Shown: piece after piece, positions 1-7,800 of the stretch
Layout of the letters: every line of letters begins with the position of its first letter
Position numbering within the stretch: the stretch's first letter is position 1
Notes under the pieces: generated by a model
Told to the model about the DNA's origin: nothing
Seen by the model: the letters and a program-made list of their open reading frames with translations, nothing else
The model's database searches: none
Program-made: the position numbers and the translations under genes
From: Phycisphaerae bacterium
Lineage (GTDB): Bacteria > Planctomycetota > Phycisphaerae > UBA1845 > PWPN01
Direction: 5' to 3'
Length of the DNA stretch: 13,765 nucleotides
Assembly (NCBI GenBank): GCA_026647385.1
Contig: JAPKGY010000021.1
Coordinates: forward strand, 1-13,765

Positions 1-1
1 G

Positions 2-691
2 GCCGCGTCGCAAGGGGCCAAGGTCATTGCGACGCCGGAAGGATTCCTGGAAGGCTATGTCGGTAACGATAAGCGCACGCCCGGCCTGAACCGCCAGGCG
101 TATCTCGCTGTCGGAGAGGCGGTCGACGGCCCCATGCTGACCCGCGTCGCGACGCTGGCACGGGAGCTCAAAGTCTATCTGCTGATCGGATTCGCCGAGC
201 GCCGCCGGGAGGCGATGTTCAACTCCGCGGTGATCTTCTCGCCCGCCGGAACCATGGTCTCCCACTACTCGAAAAGCCACACCGCCGCGGATGAGCCTTT
301 CAACGACAGAGGCGCCGGGTTTCCAGTGGCCGAGACCCCGTTGGGGCGGTGGGGCACGCTCATCTGCTTCGATCGGCAATTGCCTGAAACCGCGCGCGCC
401 CTCGCTCTGCAGGGAGCGCAGTTCATTCTCGTGCCCTCGTGGGGCGGATACGGCGAAATGAACGACATGATGATGCGCGTCCGCGCTTACGAAAACGGAG
501 TGTGGCTCGCCTTCGTCCATCCCAAGCGCTGTCTCATCATCGATCCGCGCGGTACAGTCGTCGCTTCCAACCGCGGCGAGAACGACCAGATCGTTATGGC
601 GACGGTCACACTCCCCGGCGATCACCGGCAATCCCTGCTCGAGTATCGCCGGCCGGAACTCTACGGCGAATTGGTCAAGCCTCGCAAGTGA
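2..691 (+). CDS. Carbon-nitrogen hydrolase (nitrilase superfamily), 5' end cut by window edge
   Basis: The reading frame is open from base 2 with no start before the window edge, so the N-terminus is missing. An internal ATG at 134 is not the real start, because family sequence continues upstream of it. All three residues of the nitrilase-superfamily triad are visible: Glu in ATPEGF (codon 38-40), Lys in HYSKSH (272-274) and Cys in LICFDRQLPE (365-367). The C-terminal RRPELYG is also typical of the family. These enzymes hydrolyse C-N bonds of amides, carbamoyl compounds or nitriles through a Cys thioester. The visible 229 residues are most of a usual 260-300 residue domain, so little is lost. 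Substrate cannot be told from this sequence, and no neighbour points to a pathway: the next gene is a convergent pseudogene. The family call is firm; aliphatic amidase, N-carbamoyl hydrolase and omega-amidase types all remain possible. Confidence 0.92.
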   Translation, partial: AASQGAKVIATPEGFLEGYVGNDKRTPGLNRQAYLAVGEAVDGPMLTRVATLARELKVYLLIGFAERRREAMFNSAVIFSPAGTMVSHYSKSHTAADEPFNDRGAGFPVAETPLGRWGTLICFDRQLPETARALALQGAQFILVPSWGGYGEMNDMMMRVRAYENGVWLAFVHPKRCLIIDPRGTVVASNRGENDQIVMATVTLPGDHRQSLLEYRRPELYGELVKPRK

Positions 692-867
692 ACGCCCAGG
701 GTCTGCCGGCCGGGATGAGTGCACCCTGCTGCTCCTGTCCGGGTGTGGAACGGCGCTTCCCTTCTGGCAGGGACGGCGAGACGCCCTCTCCCGGTAAGCG
801 CGTCCGAGACCCTGCCCGGTGCGTTGGCACACCCCTGCTCCCGCCTGAGCCGGTTTCCTCCTCCCGG

Positions 868-1450
868 CTAGATCCAATCCTGGAATTCGGCCTTGTTGTT
901 GCGCCTCAGCGCGCGTTGCCGGAACGCCTCTTCGTTCAACTCGACGCCCAACCCCGGCCCTTCGGGCCTTGCCGCCATGCCGTTCTTCACCTCGGGCGGG
1001 TTCACCGCCAGCGCCAGCACGCCGCCGCCGGGCCCGCCCATCGCCGCCTCGCTCGTCAGAAAGTCCATGATTGAAAGCCCAGCGTGGATCGACGACATCG
1101 TCAGGTGAATGCCGCCCACGTTGTGAGTCGCCACCGGAATCCTGAACACCGCTGCTATCGCTGCGATCTTCATGAACGCCGTAAGACCGCCGCAGAACGC
1201 GATGTCGGGATAGATGTAATCCACCGCCTGTTCCTTCAGGAAGGGATAGAAACCCTGCGGCATCTCGCACTTCTCGCCCGTCAGCAGCGGCACCCTGCAC
1301 TCGCGCTTCAGCGCCCCCACCGCAACCGTATTTGTTCTCGAGCTCGGCGGGCGTCGCCGGACGCCACGCCTCAGCCCGACCCGCAACCGTCAGAACGCAG
1401 GCCGCCAGCCCCACGCACCCACCCCAGGTGAATCCGCCCCCAATCTCCAT
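868..1450 (-). pseudogene. Broken enolase-superfamily (mandelate racemase/muconate lactonizing-like) gene with a signal-peptide 5' end
   Basis: Read on the minus strand, the 3' part (about 1346 down to the TAG at 870-868) encodes roughly the last 155 residues of an enolase-superfamily enzyme. Visible landmarks are VPLLTGEK with the third metal-ligand Glu (1275-1273), PDIAFCGG, ATHNVGG with the likely catalytic His (1125-1123), MDFLTSE with the barrel-end Glu near 1050, and GPGLGVELNEEAF. Full-length members have about 370-400 residues. The N-terminal capping domain and barrel strands carrying the Lys base and first metal ligands are absent. In a different frame, an ATG at 1450 preceded by AGAGG starts MEIGGGFTWGGCVGLAACVL, followed by TVAGRAEAW, which looks like a signal peptide. 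That frame leaves any recognisable homology near 1335. Either an internal deletion plus frameshift or a fusion of two genes explains this. No active enzyme can be made from it. Confidence 0.8.
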
Positions 1451-1507
1451 GTTCCTCTCGCCCCCGGATATTGACGCGTGCGCTCAGGCGCAGGCATGAA
1501 TGCACCC

Positions 1508-1513
1508 ATTATA
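1508..1513 (-). promoter_or_regulatory. Candidate -10 box (TATAAT) for the 868-1450 pseudogene
   Basis: The minus strand reads TATAAT at 1513-1508, about 57 bases upstream of the pseudogene ATG at 1450. It is a perfect match to the sigma-70 -10 consensus. No good -35 box lies 16-18 bases upstream (best is TTCGCC), so this is only a candidate. It would make sense as the leftover promoter of the gene whose signal peptide survives. Confidence 0.3.
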
Positions 1514-1791
1514 AGGTCGCCATTTACCGGGCGAAGCCATCCGGGGCGGTTGCATTCGGCGTTCGCGATCAACCCGCCGGCCGGACCCGAAAGACTCGTC
1601 AAACGCAAGCGTGCACGTCTGCGTCGGCTTCGCCCGGGAGACCCGGTACGCTCCTCGACCCGGAAAACGCCAACCGTTCAGACAATCGCGCGATGCGACG
1701 CCAGCATCTCCCTCCGCGCCCGTAAGCCTTTTTTCACCAACAGCTTATGGAGCAACGGCCGGCGGCATTGCTGCGGTGGGAAGGACGGTAA

Positions 1792-1947
1792 ATGCCGAAA
1801 GGAACACGCGGCATAGCCCGGGCGAGGGGGAGTTGCCCCCTGTCGGTGAAGCAGATTGGCAGCAAGCGAGTCGTCACAGGTGTACCCCGAAGGCATCTGA
1901 TCAGGTGGGAGGCCTGGATCAGGGCGACAGGGATGGGTTCAAGGAAC
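1792..1947 (+). other. Possible structured RNA element (nested inverted repeats)
   Basis: Several perfect inverted repeats lie in order. ATGCCG (1792-1797) pairs with CGGCAT (1809-1814). GGGGG (1826-1830) pairs with CCCCC (1836-1840). CCCTGTCG (1838-1845) pairs with CGACAGGG (1925-1932) and could close a multi-branched fold. Inside it CTGATCAGG (1897-1905) pairs with CCTGGATCAG (1913-1922) with one bulge. GTTC (1937-1940) pairs with GAAC (1944-1947). It ends about 147 bases before the start codon at 2094, so it could be leader RNA of that gene. It matches no riboswitch, RNase P, SRP or tmRNA signature I know. GC-rich DNA yields such stems by chance, so confidence is low. Confidence 0.25.
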
Positions 1948-2093
1948 GGTCAGAATCGGCCCGGTGTCATAACCCGGTTTGCGGGGGGCCGGCCCGGAGT
2001 TTCAATTGAGCGTTGCCGCTTTTGCCAGTAGAATCTTCTTCCTTGACTGACGGGTCGCGAGATCGCCGGACACGAAACACGGGAACCGTTCTC

Positions 2094-4010
2094 ATGAAGG
2101 ACAACCGCGGGCACGTGGCCGTCGCTGCCTGGTTCGGCGTACTGTCGCTCCAGGTCCATTGTGTTTTCGGCGCGACGTATCAGGTGGGGCTTGCACCGCC
2201 CACCACCAAGGTCATGATCCAGGGAGCGGCCCGGGGTTGGCCATTCGAGGGATGGACCGCCGATCACTACGACCTGTACCTCGCGCGCGGCGAGCACGAG
2301 GCCATGCAGATCGTCGTCATGGCCAGCGAGGCTTTGACCAACGTGCGTGCCTCCATTTCGGTCCCGCAGGAGACGCACGGCGCGGGCCCCCTCGACGGCG
2401 AGGCGGTCGCATGGCTGGTCGGCCATGTGGACGTGTTCGACGATCCGTACTATCCGGTCGACTCTCCGTCGTACCTGGCTGGTTACCACGGCTGGTACCC
2501 CGATCCGCTGCTGACGTTCACGAATACCTGCAACATCAACGCCGGCGACCGGGTGGCATTCTGGATCGACGTGGCGGCAGAGCGGAGCGCGGCGGCCGGC
2601 GACTACCTCGCGACGATTAACGTCACCGCCGACGGCAGCGTGAGCACCAGCATCCAACTGAACATCCACGTGTGGGATTTCGAGCTGCCGTTGAGGGTAT
2701 CGCTGCCGACGGCGTTTTCGCTGAATGAGGTGCTGACCGTCGACCCCAACGGCGGGCCCAAGCCCCTGTACGGCGCGGACTGGGTCGCCAAGGGGATCGC
2801 GCGTCAATTCTACGATCTGATGTTGGCACGCCGGATGGGCGCGGCCCATCTGTATGGGGGGCCCGACGGCGCTTCCGAGGAACCCTTCGCCAATATCGCC
2901 GACTGGGTCGCGCGGGGCCAAAGTGCGGTCAACCTGAAGAACATGGGGAAGAGCAACCCCGCCAACCTCAAGAGAGTGACGGAGCTGGCGAACATCGTTC
3001 CACAGGTGAGCGCGGCCGGCCTGCTCGGCCTGTCTTATGTGTACGGCTACGACGAGGTTGGGTCGAGCTATTTCATTGCGATGCGCGACATGTTCAACCA
3101 GGTTCATGCCAGCTATCCCGGCCTGCGGACGATGACGACGGCCAAGGACTCCAGTTTCGGCAAGTCGACGAATCTGCGATCCGCGGTCGACATCTGGGTC
3201 CCGCAAATCGATGTTTACAACCAGACGGAAGCCCGCCTGCTTCGCGACGAGGGCAGGGAGATGTGGTGGTACATCTGCGTCGGACCCTCCCGTCCGTATC
3301 CCAACTTCTTCGTCGAGTACCCGGCGATCGAGCCTCGACTGTTGATGGGCTTGATGGCCTACAGGTATCAGCCGGGCGGGTTCCTCTACTACAGCGTGGC
3401 CAAGTGGCTGTCTTCCTCCTGGCATGGACCGATCACGTCCGGGCCGTACACGACTTGGGATCCGAAGTGCGGAGACCGCAACAACGGCGACGGCAGCCTG
3501 TTCTGCGCCGGGGCCGACGGGCCGCTGCCCACCGTTCGGTCGGAAAACATCCGCGACGGACTGGAGGACTACGAGTACCTGAAGCTGCTGGAGGACCTCG
3601 TCGAGACGATCCAGGCGGGTGGGCCTCCAACGCCGCAAGAGAGTGCGTGGATCGCTTCCGCCCAACAACTGCTGGCTGTGCCGTCGAGTCTCGTCGGCTC
3701 GCTGACCGTTTACACGCGGGATTCGGCGGCGCTGGAGAACTATCGCCGACAGTTGGCTTCAGCCATCCTGGCCGGCAAAGAGCTGATCCCCCCGCCGCCC
3801 GGCGACCATGACCACGACGGCGATGTGGATTCCGCGGATCTGGATGCGTTTGAAGGTTGCGCCCTGGGTGCATCCATCGAGCAGACCGATCCTGCCTGTG
3901 CCTGGGCTCGACTCGACGGGGATGAGGACGTGGACTTGTCCGACTTGGGCGTCTTCCAGCGCTGCTACAGCGGCGAGAACAACCCCGCCGACCGGAACTG
4001 CGCGAACTAA
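2094..4010 (+). CDS. Secreted GH123/DUF4091-like glycoside hydrolase with dockerin-like tail
   Basis: The product has 638 residues. I chose the ATG at 2094 because it starts a good signal peptide (MKDNRGH, then a hydrophobic run to VHCVFGA near residue 27). The upstream in-frame ATG at 2013 would add 27 charged residues before it. Residues about 30-205 form a beta-rich domain with LYLARGEHEAMQIVV and NIHVWDFELP, typical of the N-terminal domain of GH123-type proteins. Residues about 210-545 are the barrel. It has YVYGYDEV with an Asp-Glu pair (D320, E321; 3051-3056) where GH123 enzymes carry their catalytic dyad, then EMWWYICVGP near 389, and the DUF4091 ending RDGLEDYEYLKLLEDL near 486. Known GH123 enzymes are beta-N-acetylgalactosaminidases; the substrate here is unknown. 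Residues 571-638 are a tandem Asp/Cys repeat tail, also found on the next gene's product. The ribosome binding site is weak (GGGA at 2081-2084). Confidence 0.85.
   Translation: MKDNRGHVAVAAWFGVLSLQVHCVFGATYQVGLAPPTTKVMIQGAARGWPFEGWTADHYDLYLARGEHEAMQIVVMASEALTNVRASISVPQETHGAGPLDGEAVAWLVGHVDVFDDPYYPVDSPSYLAGYHGWYPDPLLTFTNTCNINAGDRVAFWIDVAAERSAAAGDYLATINVTADGSVSTSIQLNIHVWDFELPLRVSLPTAFSLNEVLTVDPNGGPKPLYGADWVAKGIARQFYDLMLARRMGAAHLYGGPDGASEEPFANIADWVARGQSAVNLKNMGKSNPANLKRVTELANIVPQVSAAGLLGLSYVYGYDEVGSSYFIAMRDMFNQVHASYPGLRTMTTAKDSSFGKSTNLRSAVDIWVPQIDVYNQTEARLLRDEGREMWWYICVGPSRPYPNFFVEYPAIEPRLLMGLMAYRYQPGGFLYYSVAKWLSSSWHGPITSGPYTTWDPKCGDRNNGDGSLFCAGADGPLPTVRSENIRDGLEDYEYLKLLEDLVETIQAGGPPTPQESAWIASAQQLLAVPSSLVGSLTVYTRDSAALENYRRQLASAILAGKELIPPPPGDHDHDGDVDSADLDAFEGCALGASIEQTDPACAWARLDGDEDVDLSDLGVFQRCYSGENNPADRNCAN
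3804..4007 (+). repeat. Tandem dockerin/EF-hand-like loops with Cys pairs (protein-level repeat)
   Basis: Two copies of a 35-residue unit close the GH123-like protein. Loop 1 has Asp at positions 1, 3, 5, 7, 9 and 12 (D571, 573, 575, 577, 579, 582), the calcium spacing of type I dockerins. Loop 2 has Asp at 3, 5, 7, 9 and 12 (D608, 610, 612, 614, 617), but Arg606 in place of the first Asp. Each loop is followed by a hydrophobic helix-like stretch and a Cys pair (C589/C602 and C624/C636), which may form disulfides outside the cell. The role is inferred: calcium-dependent docking, surface retention or secretion. Confidence 0.75.
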
Positions 4011-4058
4011 ATGACCGTGCGCGATCCTGGGACGCCCATCAAAACGAAAAACCGCGCG

Positions 4059-4074
4059 GGTCGCCGCGGCGACC
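4059..4074. repeat. Perfect 16-base palindrome 49 bases after a stop codon
   Basis: GGTCGCCGCGGCGACC reads the same on both strands. It is followed by TGAAGC and has no T run, so it is not a standard Rho-independent terminator. The flanking 11-mers CGCGGGTCGCC (4055-4065) and GGCGACCTGAA (4068-4078) both recur downstream of the next gene, at 8458-8468 and 8605-8615. That hints at a dispersed intergenic palindrome family, though short GC-rich words recur easily. Confidence 0.4.
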
Positions 4075-4220
4075 TGAAGCCCTGGACACGCGACTCGCCG
4101 CAAAGCGGCTCTGTGCGAGCATATGCCCGCATCGCGCGTCAAGGGAAGCCCGCGGCTCTTTAATGTCGCACGATCGAGCACGGTCCCAGAGTGGCGTTTC
4201 CGGCAAGCGAGTTTTGTTTC

Positions 4221-4260
4221 GTTGCGGCCTCAGGCGGACCGCCTTTTTCTGGTCCGCAAC
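4221..4260 (+). terminator. Terminator-like nested hairpin downstream of the GH123-like gene
   Basis: GTTGCGG (4221-4227) pairs with CCGCAAC (4254-4260). Inside, AGGCG (4232-4236) pairs with CGCCT (4240-4244), and TTTT follows the inner stem directly. An alternative fold pairs GCGGACC (4234-4240) with GGTCCGC (4251-4257). It lies 210 bases past the stop at 4010, far for a simple terminator. It could instead be a palindromic repeat element or an RNA switch between two folds. Confidence 0.3.
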
Positions 4261-4824
4261 CGAAAAGGGACCTTTCGGGCAAACAGGCGCGCAGATCGCA
4301 TCGCTCCTTCGCCGTACGGTTCCATACTGACGGCCGATGATAATGGGGCCGATGACGGTTTTGGCGGTTCCGTCATGAATCGCGTTGAGTGGCGGGCGAT
4401 GCTTGGAAGTAAACGGATCGGCACCTCTGCCGGCAGGGTCCGGACGCATCCGGCCCCCCTGACCCCCGCGTCGAACGGCATGCGGTTGGCGGCCAAGGGG
4501 GTATCCCCCGATCAACGGGCATGTGAAGATTCCGCAATGGCGTCGCAAGCGATAAACGGCTTCCAGTCAATGGTTTACGCAATCAAAGCCGGTGAAATCC
4601 GGCCTGTCGCCGCGGATTCCGGCCGGCCGTGGCGGTATTGACGCGCATAACCGAGCCCCGGCGCTGTACAATAGGAGGACCAAGCCCAGGGGCTGGAGCC
4701 AGGTCAGGTTGATGGGGAATCGGCGGATCTCGCCGGCGCATCTCAGGCCTGGTGTGAGTCGGGGCGCGGATCAATCGCGGAGTCGGATCGTCAAAGCAAG
4801 TCAACGTACCGCCGACACTGAGGC

Positions 4825-4833
4825 GGGGAGGAG
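4825..4833 (+). promoter_or_regulatory. Strong Shine-Dalgarno site for the 4842 gene
   Basis: GGGGAGGAG ends 8 bases before the ATG at 4842. It is the best ribosome binding site in the window and fixes the start of the 1185-residue protein. Confidence 0.75.
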
Positions 4834-4841
4834 AAAGCGTA

Positions 4842-7800
4842 ATGAGACACGCATGGAGCGGCGGTCGCGGCGGTGTGTGCGTCTTGTTGGGCGGCGCGAT
4901 ACTCGGCATCGGATGCACCATCGCCAATGGTGCGGTAACGCTTCTTGGGGTCCAGTACCGACCGGACCAGTTGTTTCCCGAGCACGACTGCTTCTGGCGC
5001 GAGTCGCAGTATCCGGCGTCGTGCAGCCCCAGCGCGCCGGGCGCCCACGTACACGTGTTTCTGCGGAACACCGGCGGCTCCGCGGTCACGATCACGGACG
5101 CGATGTTTGCGGGCTTCAGCCTCAAGGAAATCCTGGTCCTGCATTACCAGGTCGCCAAGCGTCAACCTGCCAGCATCTGGCTGGACAACCTGACGCCGAG
5201 CCAGTTGCAGACGCTGCTCAACGCGGGGGAGCCGGTCTGGTGGAAGGCCGACCCCGCCACCATCCCGCCGGGCGGCACCGCCCAGGTCGCGGTGCGGCTG
5301 CGGTCGGTCCCGGTGATCCCGAGCATTAGCATGGAGGTTATTACCTCTGCAGGCAACGTGTCCGCGACGATCCCCGTCGAGGCGGCGGCCCCCCAAGTGG
5401 CGGGCGTGGGCTTTTCGTCGGACCTGACGAAGGTGCATCTCTACTGGCGGCGTGGCGGCGGCGATGCTCCGACCGCGGTGCTGATGGACGGGACGGACGT
5501 GACCGCGAACACCACCACGGTCAGCGATCCGGCCCTGGGCATCGCGGTATCGGTGTTCCAACCGGTCCAGCCGCTCGGAGCCAGCTCCTATCACGTGTTC
5601 CAGGGGGTGTACGCCGACGGCAAGAAGGCGTCGGCCGGCGTGCGGGCGTGGGTGAACAAGTTCCTGTACGGCACGTGGGGCGGACCGGATGCCATTGATG
5701 AGCCCTCCGCGCGGGCGTCGCTGATCGATCTCACCAACCATGGTCTGAACTCACTCGTCATGAACGGGTCCGCGGTAACCGGGATCCTGCAGTGGTCCCC
5801 GTCGGGCCGGCAGTTCGTGGCAAACCAGGGTTACGGCTTCGTCATCGACGATCCCGGGAAATGGGCCGCGGACAAACCATTCATGTGGTTTATCCGCGAC
5901 GAACCGGACTGGGCCGATTCCCGGCTGGACAATATCCCCACGGACAAGAAGATCGGCGGCCTCGCCCAGATGTGCCTCCAACGGGGCGAGGAACTGCGGG
6001 CGGCGGACCCGACCGTCCCGACCACGGTCAACATCAACGCCTACTCCAAACCGTACTGCTGGTACAACTACGGGCTGGTCCCCGACGTCTTCATGACCGA
6101 CCCCTATTACCAGGCGCGCATGCGGGAGGCTTACTGGTACTATCCCACCCGCATTCCGCTCTACCAGAAGGCCACGTACATCTACGCGGTTGCCCAGTTG
6201 GCCCAGTCGAGTTGCGAGCCGAACCCGCTGCACATGGTTCTGTACTCGTGCCAGTGGCGGGACGACTCCGGGGCGGTGTTCCCGTTCCCGACGCCGCAGT
6301 CGAAACGGATCGAGGTGTACTACGCTCTGGCCGGGGGCGCGAAGGGACTGTCCTACTGGTGGTGGCCCGCGGGCCGTCCATCCAACGGGCTCGCCGACGG
6401 CGGGCCGGATGCCCTGGCGCTGTATAAGGAAATGGGCCTGCTGGGCAACGAGATCAAGACGGCGGTGCCGCTCCTGGTCGCGAGTCACCCGGTCAGCCTG
6501 ACGACGCAGGCCACCACCGGTGTGTGGGTGCGCTCGCTGGCGGTCGGCTCGGACACGATCATCCTTCTGGCGGTCAACGACCAGTACCTCAACGACGAAC
6601 AGGGGACCCACTACACGCCCGTCACCAACGCGAGCGTGAACCTGACGCTGCCCGCCTGGATGGCCTCGGCGTCGGCGTTCGAAATCTCCGCCAGCGGGAC
6701 CAGCGACCTCACCGCGCAACTCACCGGGAACCAGTTGCAGATCGATCTCGGCACGCTGGACCTGACCCGTATGATCGTCGTCACCGGCAACGAGCAACTG
6801 CGGACGACGATCCAGCAGCGTTACGAAGACCAGGTTCAGGCCGGCGTCTGCGCGTTCGCGCCGGAGATCTGCACGCAGGAGATTCCGCCGAGCATCACCG
6901 AGCAACCCAAGCCGCGCACCACCTGTGCGGGCACGACGGCGACGTTCGGCGTGGGCGCCTGGGGCCCGGGAACGCTCGCATACCAGTGGCAGAAGAACCA
7001 GGTCAACCTGGTCAACGGAGGGCGATTCTCCGGTGTGACGACGAACAGCCTGACGATCACCTCCGCCGCGGACGGCGACACGGGGAATTACCGCTGCGTC
7101 GTCAGCAACGCACACGGCAGCGTCACCTCGGATGAAGCCTCGCTCACCATCATCGGGTGCAATCCCGGATGCATGTCGAACCTGGGGTTCGAGTCCGGCT
7201 TCACCGACGGGATCGGCAACGGCTGGACCAAGTTTGTCAGGATCGGCAACGTGACCTGCTCCGAGGAAACCACGGAGGTTCACGGCGGCGTGCGTTCCCA
7301 GGAAATCTTCTCGCCGGGCAAGAACAACGACGGCGGCGTCTACCAGCAGTTCCTGGCAACGCCCGGCCAGCCTTACACCGTGAAGGCCTGGATCAAGGTC
7401 CGTTCGGGCCAAACGTCGGGCAACGCGGAAGGGTTCTTCGGCATCGACCCGACCGGCGGGACGGACCCCAACAGCGCCCAGATCCTGTGGGCCTCAAAAC
7501 CCTGGGAGTACTGGAGCCAGGATACCTGGTCGGTGACGGCCCAGAACACGGTCATCACGGTCTACCTCCGCGGCCGGGCGACCCGGCTGAACCAGACCGC
7601 GTACATCTGGGTCGACGACGTTGAACTGGCGCCGGGGGCGCCGACCGACCTGGCCCCGCTGGTCTTCAGCTCGACCAGCATCCGATGGCGCTGGACGGAC
7701 CTGGCCATCGAAACCGGCTATCGCGTCCAGGATTCCAGCGGCGCGGACAAGTCGGGGCTGCTCGCGCCGAACACGGCCCAATGGACCGAGCCCGGGCTTA

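Larger units (their letters stand above)
1451..2093. other. Intergenic spacer between divergent pseudogene and GH123-like gene
   Basis: This stretch of about 640 bases lies between the 5' ends of two divergent genes, so it should hold both promoters. Small open frames on both strands here have no recognisable motif, no convincing ribosome binding site and no codon bias like the neighbours. They are treated as chance. The right half, 1792-1947, is rich in nested inverted repeats and is listed separately. Confidence 0.6.
4011..4841. other. Long intergenic spacer, no convincing gene
   Basis: About 830 bases separate two codirectional genes. The base composition is visibly less GC-rich than the flanking genes. 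Open frames exist on both strands (for example 4123-4641 plus and 4548-4039 minus). They lack a ribosome binding site, known motifs and GC-rich third positions, so they are not called. The spacer holds a 16-base palindrome, a hairpin followed by T residues, GGGGG/CCCCC (4497-4501 with 4505-4509), GCCGG/CCGGC (4588-4592 with 4599-4603), and two direct copies of GGCCGATGA (4332-4340, 4347-4355). The promoter of the downstream gene should lie in its right part. TACAAT at 4667-4672 is a possible -10, but TTGACG at 4638-4643 is too far away (23 bases) to be its -35. Confidence 0.55.

Noticed and set aside
848..869. AGCCGG/CCGGCT hairpin between the convergent genes as a bidirectional terminator
   Set aside because: The stem overlaps the pseudogene stop codon, has a 10-base loop and no T run on either strand.
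1801..1930. Possible fragment of a group II intron
   Set aside because: The stem-rich look and GGTGTACCCCGA-like text recall such introns. No domain V signature, intron boundary or reverse transcriptase could be identified.
1950..3668. Long minus-strand open frame (572 codons) opposite the GH123-like gene
   Set aside because: It is antisense to a gene with clear domains. Its translation is Arg, His, Asp and Val-rich with no motif, as expected for the reverse of GC-rich codons.
4123..4641. A 172-codon open frame in the 4011-4841 spacer
   Set aside because: No ribosome binding site, no known motif, and third positions less GC-rich than in real genes here. It also spans the palindromic elements.
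4638..4672. TTGACG and TACAAT as a sigma-70 promoter for the 4842 gene
   Set aside because: The spacer is 23 bases, too long for a standard promoter.
4842..4931. Lipobox in the 4842 product (GIGC)
   Set aside because: The residue three before the Cys is Gly rather than Leu, Val or Ile, and a normal cleavage site (ANGA) lies just after. Ordinary secretion is more likely.
5751..7412. Long minus-strand open frame (553 codons) opposite the 1185-residue protein
   Set aside because: Same shadow pattern: low-complexity Arg/Gly/Val composition, no recognisable domain, and the opposite strand is clearly coding.
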